64,000 nucleotides of DNA from Polaribacter sp. IC066 (GCF_007997085.1 NZ_VORR01000017.1:16931-80930); one strand, 5' to 3'. Counted from the stretch's first letter, positions 36,494 to 46,068 are shown. Numbers and translations are program-made. Notes: generated by a model from the sequence alone, not told the origin.

Positions 36494-37411
36494 TTACGCA
36501 ATACTAAATACTTTTCCAGGTTCTGCTAATTCTGTTTTTTTGAAAATTTCTTGGGCTTCTCTCTGAAACAAAGAAATATCTTTATATCTGCCAGAATAAT
36601 GACCAATAATCAGTTGTTGAGCGCTGGCATCTTTAGCAATTTGTGCTGCTTGTTTAGAAGTAGCATGTTTGGTTTTTTTTGCCAAATCTTCTCGATCGGC
36701 TAAAAAAGTAGCTTCATGGTATAATAAGTCCACGTCTTTTATAATCGGAATGATATCTGGCTTATAACAGGTATCGCTGCAAAAAGCATAACTTAAAGGT
36801 TTTTTTGGGGGTAAGGTTAATTCTGCATTTGGTATAATTTCTCCTGTTGATAAAACAACATCTCTACCCGCCTTAATATTTAGATAATCAGAGGTATCAA
36901 TTTCTTCATAATTGTTAATGTTCTGAAGATGTAGTTTTCTAGGATTTTCTTTTTCTACAAACAAATATCCGTTTGTATACACCCGATGATTTAAAGGAAT
37001 TGTATGCACAGAAACTTTATCGTCTTCAAAAATTACTTCACTTTCTTTAGAGACTAGTTCATGAAAAATAATAGGGTATTTAGCATGACTCTGCGAGGTT
37101 TTTAACTGCAACATCGTAACTGCTTTGATACCTTTTGGTCCGTAAACATGCAATTCTTTTTCTCTACTTAAAATTCCATAAGTAGCCAATAAACCTACTA
37201 AACCATAAAAATGATCTCCGTGTAAATGTGAAATAAAAATATGATCAATTTTAGAAAAGCCAACTTTATATTTTCGCATTTGTCGTTGTGTGCCTTCGCC
37301 ACAATCTATTAAAAAATGTTTGTTATTTATTTCTAAATATTGCGAAGTAGGAAAAGCATTTGCTCGGGGTGTTGCTGAATGGCAACCCAATATGGTAAGG
37401 TTTAAACTCAT
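36494..37411 (-). CDS. rnz: Ribonuclease Z
   Basis: This 305-residue metallo-beta-lactamase-fold enzyme has the zinc motif H62-L-H64-G-D66-H67 in ISHLHGDHFYG. The N-terminal signature is LTILGCHSATPRANAFPTS, followed by IDCGEGTQRQ. Later ligands lie in SDTCYK and the final IGHYSGRY. Ribonuclease Z trims the 3' ends of tRNA precursors in the cytoplasm. Its ATG overlaps the stop of the preceding T9SS-domain gene by 4 bp, so it belongs to the leftward pyrR-pyrB group. The length matches the short RNase Z form. Confidence 0.94.
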   Translation of the reverse strand: MSLNLTILGCHSATPRANAFPTSQYLEINNKHFLIDCGEGTQRQMRKYKVGFSKIDHIFISHLHGDHFYGLVGLLATYGILSREKELHVYGPKGIKAVTMLQLKTSQSHAKYPIIFHELVSKESEVIFEDDKVSVHTIPLNHRVYTNGYLFVEKENPRKLHLQNINNYEEIDTSDYLNIKAGRDVVLSTGEIIPNAELTLPPKKPLSYAFCSDTCYKPDIIPIIKDVDLLYHEATFLADREDLAKKTKHATSKQAAQIAKDASAQQLIIGHYSGRYKDISLFQREAQEIFKKTELAEPGKVFSIA

Positions 37412-37737
37412 TGAATTACGAAACGTTTAGAAACAATTTTCTTTTTATTTTGTATGCTATAAATATACATGCCTGCCTTTAAATCGTTTTTGTAAAAAGG
37501 AATCGTGTTTTTGCCAATTTCTGTTTGAAAATCTTTTTTAAAAACTATTTTTCCTAAAACATCTTTTACCAATAAAGTAATGGTAGAATTTGTGGTTATT
37601 TTAAAAGTAATATTGGTGTTTTGTTTAAAAGGGTTTGGAGCAGTTGAAACATCTTCAATTTCATTTTCTTGAGAAAACCCAACGGCAATCACACATAAAA
37701 ATAGCATAAAAAGTATCTTTTTTATCATAATTTTCAA
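37408..37737 (-). CDS. Small exported protein consisting of a T9SS type A domain
   Basis: The protein has 109 residues. After a signal peptide (ending VGFSQ, about residue 23) almost all of the mature chain is a type IX secretion C-terminal domain: APNPFKQNTNITFKI, LLVKDVLGKIVFKKDF and KAGMYIYSIQNKKKIVSKRFVIQ. Such domains normally sit at the end of long secreted proteins. Here there is no cargo, so it may be a relic or a free anchor-like protein. It lies between the 110-residue gene (5-bp gap) and rnz (4-bp overlap). Confidence 0.82.
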   Translation of the reverse strand: MKIMIKKILFMLFLCVIAVGFSQENEIEDVSTAPNPFKQNTNITFKITTNSTITLLVKDVLGKIVFKKDFQTEIGKNTIPFYKNDLKAGMYIYSIQNKKKIVSKRFVIQ

Positions 37738-37742
37738 TGGTT

Positions 37743-38075
37743 TTAAAAACCTAACTCTCTCTCCATTGCTTCCATTTCTAATATGTCTTTAGCTTCTTGA
37801 AAAGTAGGTACAATATTAAAGTGTTCAGGAAAATTGTCCATAACTGCTTTATCGCTTATAATAGCAAAAGATATACCATTTTGCTTTTTTTGTACTGCAA
37901 AATCCAAAAATAGTAAATAATCTTCTTTGGTCGTGTTAATATTATTAGAAAGTTGCACTATTAAATGTTCAGCTGCTAGTTCTTTTTCTTTCGATAAAAA
38001 TGATGCAAAAAATTCTACAAACGTATTTTCATCCGAAGAAATAAGGGTGTAATTTTTATTTTTTTCTACGTTCAT
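37743..38075 (-). CDS. Conserved-looking protein between pyrB and rnz
   Basis: This 110-residue soluble acidic protein has no signal or motif that I can name. Strand-helix alternation (NYTLISSDENTFVEFFASFLSKEKEL, HLIVQLSNNI, GISFAIISDKAVMDNFPEHFNIVPTFQEAKDILEME) resembles a STAS-like fold, which is a guess. Tight gaps (4 bp after pyrB, 5 bp before the T9SS gene) show it is a real operon member. In relatives, a protein of this type also accompanies rnz, as far as I recall. Confidence 0.7.
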   Translation of the reverse strand: MNVEKNKNYTLISSDENTFVEFFASFLSKEKELAAEHLIVQLSNNINTTKEDYLLFLDFAVQKKQNGISFAIISDKAVMDNFPEHFNIVPTFQEAKDILEMEAMERELGF

Positions 38076-38079
38076 TTAT

Positions 38080-39009
38080 TTATCTTTTTATCTGTTGTGC
38101 CAATAAATAGATTACCGCCATTCTAATGGCAACTCCGTTTTCTACTTGATTTAAAATAATAGATTGATCAGAATCTGCAACTTCACTTGTAATTTCTACC
38201 CCTCTATTGATGGGACCTGGATGCATAATAACAATTTTCTTTCCAAGATTATCTAAAATTTCTTGATTAATGCCAAAAAGTTGCGTGTATTCTCTAGTAG
38301 AAGGAAAATATTTAATCTCCATTCTTTCGTGTTGTACCCTTAATACGTTAGCAACATCGCACCATTCTAATGCTTTTTTTAGATTGTTTTCTACTTCTAC
38401 ACCTAAACTAGAAATGTATTTCGGTATTAGGGTTGTTGGGCCACAAACTTTTACTTGGGCACCTTGCAATTGCAGCGCAAATATGTTAGATAAAGCAACT
38501 CTAGAGTGTAAAATATCACCAACAATAACTATTTTTTTACCTTTTACAGAGCCTAATTTTTCTCTGATTGAGTAAGAATCTAGCAAAGCTTGCGTGGGGT
38601 GTTCATGTGTTCCGTCTCCTGCATTGATTATTTTTGCATTTACGTGGTTCGATAAAAAGACACCTGCACCAACATTTCCATGGCGCATTACAACAATATC
38701 TACCTTCATCGCTAAAATATTGTTTACCGTATCTATTAACGTTTCTCCCTTTTTTACAGACGATTGTCCTGCAGAAAAATTAATAACATCTGCAGAAAGT
38801 CTTTTTTCTGCTAATTCAAAAGAAAGCTTTGTTCGTGTACTGTTTTCAAAAAATAAATTGGCAATTGTAATGTCTCTTAAAGAAGGTACTTTTTTAATAG
38901 GTCTGTTAATGACTTCTTTAAAATGATCTGCAGTTTTAAAAATAAGATCAATATCGTTTGCATTCAGATATTTTATGCCAAGCAAATGTTCTACGCTTAA
39001 ACCCTGCAT
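38080..39009 (-). CDS. pyrB: Aspartate carbamoyltransferase catalytic subunit
   Basis: This 309-residue enzyme has the carbamoyl-phosphate motif FFENSTRTKLSFE with S57-T-R-T60. HPTQALLDSYSIRE marks the carbamoyl-phosphate/aspartate interface, and RVQHERM and HPGPINRG mark the aspartate site. It catalyses the first committed step of pyrimidine synthesis. No pyrI regulatory gene follows, so the enzyme is probably the unregulated trimer. It is preceded by pyrR at 82 bp, as in many Bacteroidetes. Confidence 0.95.
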   Translation of the reverse strand: MQGLSVEHLLGIKYLNANDIDLIFKTADHFKEVINRPIKKVPSLRDITIANLFFENSTRTKLSFELAEKRLSADVINFSAGQSSVKKGETLIDTVNNILAMKVDIVVMRHGNVGAGVFLSNHVNAKIINAGDGTHEHPTQALLDSYSIREKLGSVKGKKIVIVGDILHSRVALSNIFALQLQGAQVKVCGPTTLIPKYISSLGVEVENNLKKALEWCDVANVLRVQHERMEIKYFPSTREYTQLFGINQEILDNLGKKIVIMHPGPINRGVEITSEVADSDQSIILNQVENGVAIRMAVIYLLAQQIKR

Positions 39010-39091
39010 TTCGGTAAATTTAAATTAAGTATTATTTTAGACATTTCTTTTTTGTAATTAGTCGTATCTCGCAACTACTATTTTATGAATG

Positions 39092-39631
39092 TTATCGCTG
39101 TTCTAAATAAACGGCGTCTTTTTTGCCAGTTTCTTTCCAGCTTACCAAAACTTTTTCCTCGTTAATGGCATCAACTTGTCTGCCTCTATAATTTGGCTGA
39201 ATTGGTAAATGCCTGCTAAAGCGTCTGTCTATTAAAACAAGTAACTCTATGTTTTCGGGTCTGCCGTAAGATTGAATTGCTGTTAAAGCCGCTCTTACAC
39301 TTCTACCAGAATATAAAACATCATCAATAATGACTACTTTTTTGTCTTCTATTAAAAAATCAATTTTAGAGGTTTCTGCCGCTAACGGAGTCTCTTTTCT
39401 TCTAAAATCGTCTCTATAAAAAGTAATATCCAACAATCCTAATTTCAGATCTTTTATATGGTAGGCTGTTTTTAGTAATTCTGCCAATCTGTTGGCTAAA
39501 AATGTACCTCTGGGTTGCAAACCAATTAAAACAGTATTCGAAAAATCGTTATGATTTTCGATGAGCTCACAAGCTAATCGATGCAAAATAATTTCAATAT
39601 CTTTTGAGTTAAGTAAGGTTTTTTTGCTCAT
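39092..39631 (-). CDS. pyrR: PyrR: pyrimidine regulator / uracil phosphoribosyltransferase
   Basis: The start is set at MSKKTLLNSKDIEIILHRLA, matching known PyrR N-termini. The open frame extends 69 bp further, but that part is a hydrophobic non-PyrR sequence. The protein has 179 residues. The PRPP loop is VVIIDDVLYSGRSVRAAL, and IGLQPRGTFLANRLA and DITFYRDDFRR are also typical. PyrR makes UMP from uracil and PRPP, and in some bacteria binds pyr mRNA. I see no clear PyrR-binding anti-terminator hairpin in the 82-bp gap to pyrB, so RNA control here is doubtful. Confidence 0.92.
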   Translation of the reverse strand: MSKKTLLNSKDIEIILHRLACELIENHNDFSNTVLIGLQPRGTFLANRLAELLKTAYHIKDLKLGLLDITFYRDDFRRKETPLAAETSKIDFLIEDKKVVIIDDVLYSGRSVRAALTAIQSYGRPENIELLVLIDRRFSRHLPIQPNYRGRQVDAINEEKVLVSWKETGKKDAVYLEQR

Positions 39632-39850
39632 AAGAATGCAATCAAATTTTAGCAGATAGTGGTTAAAAATCAAAATTAGCGTAAATAAATGTAGGAGCAA
39701 AATAAAAAGAGATTCGAATTTTATGAATTGTAAAAGAATCGATGTTGCTTTAAATAATTTGTATCAATTTAAGGTTGTATTTGATGTTTTAGCAAAAAAA
39801 ACGTAAAGTGTTTTTTTTATTTTTTTTTAAGCTGTTTAAATCCTGCCTTT

Positions 39851-39858
39851 TACCTTTG
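39851..39858 (+). promoter_or_regulatory. -7 box upstream of TPR gene
   Basis: TACCTTTG matches TAnnTTTG. It lies 92 bp ahead of the TPR start, giving a longer leader than is usual in this window. Confidence 0.45.
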
Positions 39859-39950
39859 TTGTTAATTAAATTGTTGAAAACAATACACTCCTTTGTTTAT
39901 GGTTTGTTAGAGTTGTAGTACTTTAGATAAATAATTCAATTCTAGTAACT

Positions 39951-41321
39951 ATGTCATTAGTAAAATTTGAATCTATGCTCAAAACAAACAATGTATATTT
40001 CTTTGATTTGGTTGAGTTTGAGGAGATTATTATTCATTATTTAGATGTTGGTAAACATGCACTTGCTAAAAAAGCGGTAAAGCTAGGTTTAGAGCAGCAC
40101 CCGGCATCTATAGATTTAAGGTTTTTACAAGTAGAGTTGCATGTTTTTGAAAATGAGATAGATAAGGCGTCTTCTTTGTTGAAAAAGATAGAGAATATCT
40201 CACCAAATAATGACGAAATTTTTATACAAAGAGCAACCATCAGTTCTAAATCTGGCGATCATAAAGAGGCAATAGTAAATTTATTAAAAGCACTTACTTT
40301 AACCGATGATAAAGTAGATGTTTGGTCTTTAATGGGTATGGAATATTTATATTTAGACGAATTTAAAAAAGCGCGTTTAGTTTTTGAAAAATGTTTAGAA
40401 GTAGATTATGAGGATTATGCTGCACTTTATAATGTTTTGTACTGTTTTGATATGGAAAAGAAACATGAACAAGCCATTAAATATTTAAATAATTACATTA
40501 ATAAAAACCCGTATTGTGAGGTTGCTTGGCATCAATTAGGAAGACAGCATTTTATTCAAGAGCGTTTTAAAGAAGCTTTAATTGCTTTTGATTATGCCGT
40601 TCTTATTGATGAATCTTTTATTGGCGGATATTTAGAAAAAGCTAAAACTCTAGAGGCTATGGGAGAGTATCAGGGGGCAATCGATAATTATTTAGTTACT
40701 TTAGAGTTAGATGATCCTACGGCATTTGCCTTTGTTAGAATAGGAGAGTGTTACGAAAGAATAGCAAAATTTGATTCCGCTATTTCTTATTACAAAAAAG
40801 CAGTGCACGAAGATCCTTTGTTAGATAGAGGTTGGTTTTTACTCACAAATTTATATTATGATGATGAAAATTATCAAAAGGCAGCATATTATATTTCAAA
40901 AGCCTTAAAAATTGATGACAGCAATGCTTTGTATTGGAGAAGATATGCCGAAATAAAGATAAAACTTAACTTTTATGAAGAAGCAGTTACAGGTTTTGAA
41001 AACTGTTTATCTCTAGAAGATGATGCGCTTGAGATTTATATTGCGTTAACAGATGTTCTTTCTTTTTTAGGCGAATTTAATGATGCAATTAGTGTCTTGT
41101 ATAATGCTCAAAAAACGTATAAAAATTTTGCTGATATAGAATATAGATTGGCAGGATTATTTTTTGTTTTGAACAAAGAAAAGCATGGATTAAATCATTT
41201 AATTGCAGGAATGAATATCAATTATGAGTTTCACGTAATTTTAAATGAAATTTATCCTATTGTTTTTGAAAATAAAAAAGTGCAAAAACTTTTAAAAAAT
41301 TATAAGAATACGTTCGAATAG
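39951..41321 (+). CDS. Tetratricopeptide-repeat protein
   Basis: This 456-residue cytoplasmic protein consists almost wholly of TPR helices, about ten to eleven repeats from residue 30 to 430. Typical units are VWSLMGMEYLYLDEFKKARLVFEKCLEVD, VAWHQLGRQHFIQERFKEALIAFDYAVLID and RGWFLLTNLYYDDENYQKAAYYISKALKID. There is no signal peptide and no enzymatic domain. The array would bind partner proteins. The partner is unknown. It is divergent from pyrR and stands alone, followed by a palindromic repeat. Confidence 0.87.
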   Translation: MSLVKFESMLKTNNVYFFDLVEFEEIIIHYLDVGKHALAKKAVKLGLEQHPASIDLRFLQVELHVFENEIDKASSLLKKIENISPNNDEIFIQRATISSKSGDHKEAIVNLLKALTLTDDKVDVWSLMGMEYLYLDEFKKARLVFEKCLEVDYEDYAALYNVLYCFDMEKKHEQAIKYLNNYINKNPYCEVAWHQLGRQHFIQERFKEALIAFDYAVLIDESFIGGYLEKAKTLEAMGEYQGAIDNYLVTLELDDPTAFAFVRIGECYERIAKFDSAISYYKKAVHEDPLLDRGWFLLTNLYYDDENYQKAAYYISKALKIDDSNALYWRRYAEIKIKLNFYEEAVTGFENCLSLEDDALEIYIALTDVLSFLGEFNDAISVLYNAQKTYKNFADIEYRLAGLFFVLNKEKHGLNHLIAGMNINYEFHVILNEIYPIVFENKKVQKLLKNYKNTFE

Positions 41322-41854
41322 TTCCTCTTTACTGCCTGTTTGCTTATTGTTTTGAGTAATATTTTAATTGGTGAAGCTCAATTTTAAAAAGTAGCGAAGC
41401 TATAATTTTAAAATTGTAAAGTATGTTAATCCCCTTTTCATTTACTGAACTTAATTCAGTATTTAGCGAGACCTTATGATTAATTCGTCGACTTTTTGCG
41501 CAGTAATATGAAAACGATATGTATTTTTGATTTCTTCGAGGTTGCTTATTCATAGGTTCACTATTTTGATATATAATTTTTTTGTTTTGAGGTAGATGCT
41601 AAAATTTTATACATTGCCTGCGTTATGAAGCTCTTTATTTTATATTCTAACCTAAAAGAGTAGATAAAGGAGTTACGTTTTAAATTTATTTTGAAGTAGA
41701 AGCCGTTTAGACATTTTGTTGTTTTAATCCTGATTCAGGTAAAACTAAAAATATAAGGGGTGTAAGAAAAAAAAAAGGCTTTCGGAATAATTTACAAGAT
41801 ATTTTTTAGCACATAAAGCAATTGTAGTAAAGTAGATTTTGTTTAATTATTTTA
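41322..41854. other. 533-bp intergenic region with dispersed repeat
   Basis: It contains the palindromic element at 41371-41416 and a diverged ~180-bp relative of the 16.4-16.8 kb repeats up to about 41556. The rest, to the glpR-like stop, is AT-rich without recognisable features. Confidence 0.55.
41371..41556. repeat. Third relative of the 16.4-kb repeat family
   Basis: GTGAAGCTCAATTTT with perfect arms CAATTTTAAAA (41379-41389) and TTTTAAAATTG (41406-41416) parallels 16396-16440. Then TTTAGCGAGACC parallels TTTAGCGAGATC at 16461, and CTTCGAGGTTGC (41534-41545) parallels TGTCGAGGTTGC. A CTGAACTTAATTCAG palindrome is nested between, like that at 2965-2979. Confidence 0.6.
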
Positions 41855-42631
41855 CTAATTAATATCAACGACTAATACATCTATACCTAGTTTTACTAAT
41901 TTTTCTTTATACGCTTCTTCTATACCAGAATCTGTAATTATTTGATCTACATCTTCAAGTCCGCAAATTCTGCCAAAACCTTTTCTTCCAAATTTAGAAG
42001 AATCAGCTAAAATAATTATTTTCTGTGCAGATTTTATCATGACTTTATTAATTGAGGCTTCCATTGAGCTGGTGGTGGTTAAGCCAAAGTCAAGATCAAT
42101 ACCATCTACGCCTAAAAATAACTTTGAGCACGTAAATTCTGAAAGCATCTGCTCGCCTAAAGGTCCAATTACAGAAGAAGAGCTTTGTCTAAGAACACCT
42201 CCAAGCTGAATAACATCGACACCATTTAATTCAGAAACAATTAATGCTGCGTTTAGTGAAGCTGTTAAGACTGTTATTCCTTTTATGGGTTTAATTTGAT
42301 GCGCCATCTCGATGATAGTGGTGCCAGATGCAAGAATAATACTATCAAAAGGTTTAATTAATTCAGCGGCTTTTATGGCTATTTTATTTTTTTCTCCTTG
42401 ATGAATTTTTTCCTTCTCATTTACGGTTTTTTCGTGGGTGTAAGGGTTTTTTCGAATTGCTTTTCCGTTAGAACGAAATAATAAATTTAATTCTTCAAGA
42501 AGTTTTAAATCTTTTCTTATCGTTACCGATGAGACATCAAACTCCGTGCTTAAATCTGAAACAGTTACAAAACCATCGTTTTCTAGTTTTTTAAGAATAA
42601 GTTCATGTCTTTCAGCAATATTCACAGTCAT
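41855..42631 (-). CDS. DeoR/GlpR-family transcriptional regulator
   Basis: This 258-residue protein has an N-terminal winged helix (1-57: RHELILKKLENDGFVTVSDLSTEFDVSSVTIRKDL) followed by the DeoR sensor domain. Sensor motifs are LASGTTIIEMAHQI, LGGVLRQSSSSVIGP and FLGVDGIDLDFGLTT. DeoR sensors bind a phosphosugar or glycerol-3-phosphate. Divergence from glpD-glpK-glpF argues for a GlpR-type repressor of glycerol use, relieved by glycerol-3-phosphate (inference). TTTC-type repeats that fit a DeoR operator lie in the shared 319-bp region. Confidence 0.9.
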   Translation of the reverse strand: MTVNIAERHELILKKLENDGFVTVSDLSTEFDVSSVTIRKDLKLLEELNLLFRSNGKAIRKNPYTHEKTVNEKEKIHQGEKNKIAIKAAELIKPFDSIILASGTTIIEMAHQIKPIKGITVLTASLNAALIVSELNGVDVIQLGGVLRQSSSSVIGPLGEQMLSEFTCSKLFLGVDGIDLDFGLTTTSSMEASINKVMIKSAQKIIILADSSKFGRKGFGRICGLEDVDQIITDSGIEEAYKEKLVKLGIDVLVVDIN

Positions 42632-42651
42632 TTGTTATTTTTTTGTACGCA

Positions 42652-42659
42652 CAAATATA
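42652..42659 (-). promoter_or_regulatory. -7 box for DeoR/GlpR regulator
   Basis: On the minus strand this reads TATATTTG, an exact TAnnTTTG match, 20 bp before the regulator ATG. Confidence 0.55.
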
Positions 42660-42833
42660 CTTAAAAATATATTTAATAATTTTTCAGTGATGGTAATTTC
42701 GGTGAGTGTCAAATAATTTTTTTAGTGTGAATTCGATTTTTTTGACTCCTTTTTTATCGATAGGAAATGGGCAATAAGGCTATTTTACCACTTTTCTATG
42801 CTATATTAACATTTTACAACTACGCTTGAAGCC

Positions 42834-42901
42834 TTATGAAACCTGATAAAACTAAAATAATTTAAAAATACTTTCATAAAGTTTCGTTTTGTTTCATAAT
42901 G
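42834..42901. promoter_or_regulatory. Candidate GlpR operator: phased TTTC repeats
   Basis: TTTCATAAAG (42872-42881), TTTCGTTTTG (42882-42891) and TTTCATAATG (42892-42901) are three adjoining 10-bp units, each starting TTTC, so they face one side of the helix. An inverted copy TTATGAAAC lies at 42834-42842. DeoR-family repressors are known to bind TTTC/GAAA repeats at about 10-bp spacing. It lies about 50 bp before the glpD start, where a repressor would block transcription. Confidence 0.6.
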
Positions 42902-42950
42902 ATTATATATTTACAATCAGAGTTTTAATAAAAAATAATAGGTTATAAGT

Positions 42951-44510
42951 ATGATTAGAAATGAAATGATTGATAAAATCAATAAAAATTCTAAAGAATA
43001 TGATTTTATAGTAATTGGCGGTGGTGCAACTGGTATTGGTATTGCACTTGAGGCATCAGCAAGAGGGTACTCTGTGGTGTTACTAGAAAAGTCAGATTTC
43101 ACAAAGTCTACGTCAAGTAAAAGTACAAAATTAGTACATGGAGGTGTTCGTTATTTAGCCCAAGGAAATATAGGCCTTGTGAGAGAAGCGTTAACAGAAA
43201 GAGGTTTATTGGTTAAAAATGCACCGCATTTAGTTAAAAACTTAACATTTGTAATACCAACACATGGCCTTTTTGATGAGTTGCAATATACTGTTGGGTT
43301 AACGTTATACGATTTGTTAGCAGGAAAGTTAAGTTTAGGAAAATCTAAATGGCTTTCTAAATCTAAAACAGTGAAGCGTATAGCTACAATTAATCCAGAA
43401 AAAATATCGGCAGGTGTAGAATATCATGATGGGCAGTTTGATGATACTCGTTTAGCAATCAATACATTACAGACTTCTGTTGGTTTAGGCGCAATTGTGA
43501 TAAACTATTGTGATGTAAAAGGGTTAATTAAAAATAATACAGGTAGGGTTTCTGGGGTTAAATTTATAGATCAAGAGACAGGGAAAGAACACGAAATAAA
43601 AGGAAAGCAAGTTGTAAATGCAACGGGAGTATTTGCAGATGATATCTTAAAAATGGATTCACCGCGCGCTGAAAAAACAATTGCTCCTAGCCAAGGTGTT
43701 CATTTAGTGTTAGATAAGTCATTTTTGCCTGGTGATGATGGCATTATGATTCCAAAAACTGATGATGGAAGAGTTTTGTTTTTAGTGCCATGGCATAATA
43801 AAGTGGTTGTTGGAACAACGGATACGCCTATTAAAACAGAATCTTTAGAGCCAATTGCATTGGAAGAAGAAATAGGATTTATTTTAAAAACAGCAGCTAG
43901 GTATCTAATAAAAGCACCTTTAAGAAGTGATGTGTTGAGTGTATTTGCTGGGTTGCGACCTTTGGCTGCTTCGAAAGGAAACGGAAGTAAAACGAAAGAG
44001 ATTTCTAGAAGTCATAAAATATTTGAATCGGACTCTGGTTTGCTAACCATGATCGGCGGAAAATGGACGACGTACAGAAAAATGGGTGAAGATTTGGTTG
44101 ATAAAGCAGAGAAAAAGCAAGGTTGGTCTCATATTTTAACCAAAACAAAAAATTTAAAGATTCATGGTCATAAAGAGAATGTAGACTACGAAAACCCTTT
44201 ATATTTTTATGGATCTGACGAAGAAGGATTGTTAAATGTAGCGAAAGAAGAGGGAATGAATGAATACATAAGTACAACCCTTCAAGTTATAAATGCGCAA
44301 GTTGTTTGGGCTGTTAAGCATGAAATGGCTCGGACGGTAGAAGATTTTTTAGCTAGAAGAACACGCTGCCAGTTATTAGATGCAAAAGAAAGTATAAAAA
44401 TGGCTCCGCAAGTAGCTAAAATAATGGCCCACGAATTGGGCGAAGATGACGAATGGCAGAAGAAACAGGTAGCTGACTATATTGAAGTTACCTCACAATA
44501 TATTTTATAA
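42951..44510 (+). CDS. glpD: Glycerol-3-phosphate dehydrogenase, FAD-dependent
   Basis: This 519-residue enzyme has the dinucleotide motif GGGATG (23-28) in DFIVIGGGATGIG. The glpD signature TKLVHGGVRYLAQGN lies near 62-76, substrate residues lie in VLFLVPWHNKVVVGTTDTP, and MIGGKWTTYRKM is near the C-terminal DAO_C domain. It oxidises glycerol-3-phosphate to dihydroxyacetone phosphate and passes electrons to quinone at the inner membrane. It is the first gene of the glycerol operon, 28 bp ahead of glpK and divergent from the regulator. Confidence 0.95.
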   Translation: MIRNEMIDKINKNSKEYDFIVIGGGATGIGIALEASARGYSVVLLEKSDFTKSTSSKSTKLVHGGVRYLAQGNIGLVREALTERGLLVKNAPHLVKNLTFVIPTHGLFDELQYTVGLTLYDLLAGKLSLGKSKWLSKSKTVKRIATINPEKISAGVEYHDGQFDDTRLAINTLQTSVGLGAIVINYCDVKGLIKNNTGRVSGVKFIDQETGKEHEIKGKQVVNATGVFADDILKMDSPRAEKTIAPSQGVHLVLDKSFLPGDDGIMIPKTDDGRVLFLVPWHNKVVVGTTDTPIKTESLEPIALEEEIGFILKTAARYLIKAPLRSDVLSVFAGLRPLAASKGNGSKTKEISRSHKIFESDSGLLTMIGGKWTTYRKMGEDLVDKAEKKQGWSHILTKTKNLKIHGHKENVDYENPLYFYGSDEEGLLNVAKEEGMNEYISTTLQVINAQVVWAVKHEMARTVEDFLARRTRCQLLDAKESIKMAPQVAKIMAHELGEDDEWQKKQVADYIEVTSQYIL

Positions 44511-44537
44511 AAAGTAAATTATCTAAATGTAAAAAAA

Positions 44538-46034
44538 ATGAAAAATAAGCTAATTTTAGCCTTAGACCAAGGCACAACATCTTCAAGAGCAATTTTATTT
44601 AACCACAGTGGAGAAATTGTTAGAGTTTCTCAAAAACCTTTTGAACAGATTTTTCCTAAATCGGGATGGGTAGAGCACGATCCAAATGAAATTTGGTCTT
44701 CTCAAATATCGGTAGCGGCAGAAGTTATTGCAAAGGCAGGAATTACTGGAGAAGAAATTGCAGCAATCGGTATCACAAACCAAAGAGAAACAACAATTGT
44801 TTGGGATCGAGAAACCGGCGAAGCTATTTACAATGCAATTGTTTGGCAAGATAGAAGAACCGCTAAATTTTGTGATACATTAAAAGCTGCAGGTCATACA
44901 GATATGATCAAAAAGAAGACTGGGTTGGTATTAGATGCTTATTTTTCTGCGACTAAATTAAAGTGGATTTTAGATAACGTAGAAGGAGCAAGAGAGAAAG
45001 CAGAAGCTGGTAAATTGTGTTTTGGTACGGTTGATACCTTTTTGGTGTGGAAGTTAACTAGAGGTAAAATGTTTATTACCGATGTTTCTAATGCTAGCCG
45101 TACCATGCTTTTAAACATTCATACATTAGAATGGGATGAAGAATTATTACAATTATTTAATATTCCTAAAGCTATTTTACCCGAAGTAAAAGAAAGTAGT
45201 GAAGTGTATGGAACAACAGCTACAACCTTATTTTCTACAAAAATTCCTATTGCAGGTATTGCAGGAGATCAGCAAGCTGCCTTATTTGGTCAAATGTGTA
45301 TAAAACCGGGTATGGTTAAAAATACATATGGTACTGGTTGTTTCTTATTAATGAATACGGGTGAAAAGGCAGTATATTCCAAAAATAATTTATTAACGAC
45401 TGTTGCTTGGAAAATAAATGGAAAAACTACGTACGCATTAGAAGGAAGTGTTTTTGTTGGGGGTTCAGCAGTACAATGGATGCGGGATGGTGCAAAAATG
45501 GTTAAAACAGCTCCTGGTATTAGTCATTTGGCAGAAACAGTAAGCGATAACGGTGGTGTATATTTTGTACCAGCTTTAACGGGTTTAGGTGCACCGTATT
45601 GGGATCCTTATGCTCGTGGTGCTATTCTCGGTATTTCACGCGGAACTACAGATGCTCATATAGCACGCGCAACTTTAGAGGGTATTGCATTTCAAGTGTA
45701 TGATATTGTAAAAGCGATGGAAGCAGATGCCGGTGAAAAAAGTATTGAATTAAGAGTCGATGGCGGTGCGGCTGCCAGTGATTTATTAATGCAAATGCAA
45801 TCAGATTTATTTGGGTTTAAAATATTACGTCCAAAAACTTTAGAAACCACTGTTTTAGGTGCGGCCTATTTAGCTGGTTTGGCTGTTGGTTATTGGGATA
45901 GTGTAGACGAGATTCAATCTCAATGGACTGTAGATAAGGTTTTTGAGCCTGCTGGTGACGAAACAAAAATTGAGGACATGCTAAAGTACTGGCATAAAGC
46001 AGTAAAATGTGCACAAAACTGGATCGAAGAATAA
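44538..46034 (+). CDS. glpK: Glycerol kinase
   Basis: This 498-residue FGGY-family kinase begins [21 protein letters not shown] (ATP loop 1). Glycerol-binding Arg, Glu and Trp lie in [17 protein letters not shown] and AIVWQDRRT. The catalytic Asp lies in [13 protein letters not shown], and the FGGY signature is seen in [15 protein letters not shown] with [15 protein letters not shown]. It phosphorylates glycerol to glycerol-3-phosphate, the substrate of GlpD. The length is as in E. coli (502). It sits between glpD and glpF. Confidence 0.96.
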   Translation: MKNKLILALDQGTTSSRAILFNHSGEIVRVSQKPFEQIFPKSGWVEHDPNEIWSSQISVAAEVIAKAGITGEEIAAIGITNQRETTIVWDRETGEAIYNAIVWQDRRTAKFCDTLKAAGHTDMIKKKTGLVLDAYFSATKLKWILDNVEGAREKAEAGKLCFGTVDTFLVWKLTRGKMFITDVSNASRTMLLNIHTLEWDEELLQLFNIPKAILPEVKESSEVYGTTATTLFSTKIPIAGIAGDQQAALFGQMCIKPGMVKNTYGTGCFLLMNTGEKAVYSKNNLLTTVAWKINGKTTYALEGSVFVGGSAVQWMRDGAKMVKTAPGISHLAETVSDNGGVYFVPALTGLGAPYWDPYARGAILGISRGTTDAHIARATLEGIAFQVYDIVKAMEADAGEKSIELRVDGGAAASDLLMQMQSDLFGFKILRPKTLETTVLGAAYLAGLAVGYWDSVDEIQSQWTVDKVFEPAGDETKIEDMLKYWHKAVKCAQNWIEE

Positions 46035-46068
46035 ACATCAAGTACTAACGAACTAAAACAAATAAATT

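Larger units (their letters stand above)
42632..42950. other. Divergent control region of the glycerol genes
   Basis: The 319-bp region between glpR-like and glpD holds a -7 box for the regulator (42652-42659) and the TTTC repeat cluster (42834-42842 and 42872-42901) close to glpD. It has no gene. Confidence 0.65.

Noticed and set aside
39010..39091. PyrR-binding attenuator between pyrR and pyrB
   Set aside because: I looked for paired stems and a T tract in the 82-bp gap and found none convincing.
39632..39700. N-terminal extension of pyrR
   Set aside because: It adds a hydrophobic leader not found in this cytoplasmic enzyme.
41344..41553. 69-codon leftward frame
   Set aside because: It coincides with the palindromic repeat element.
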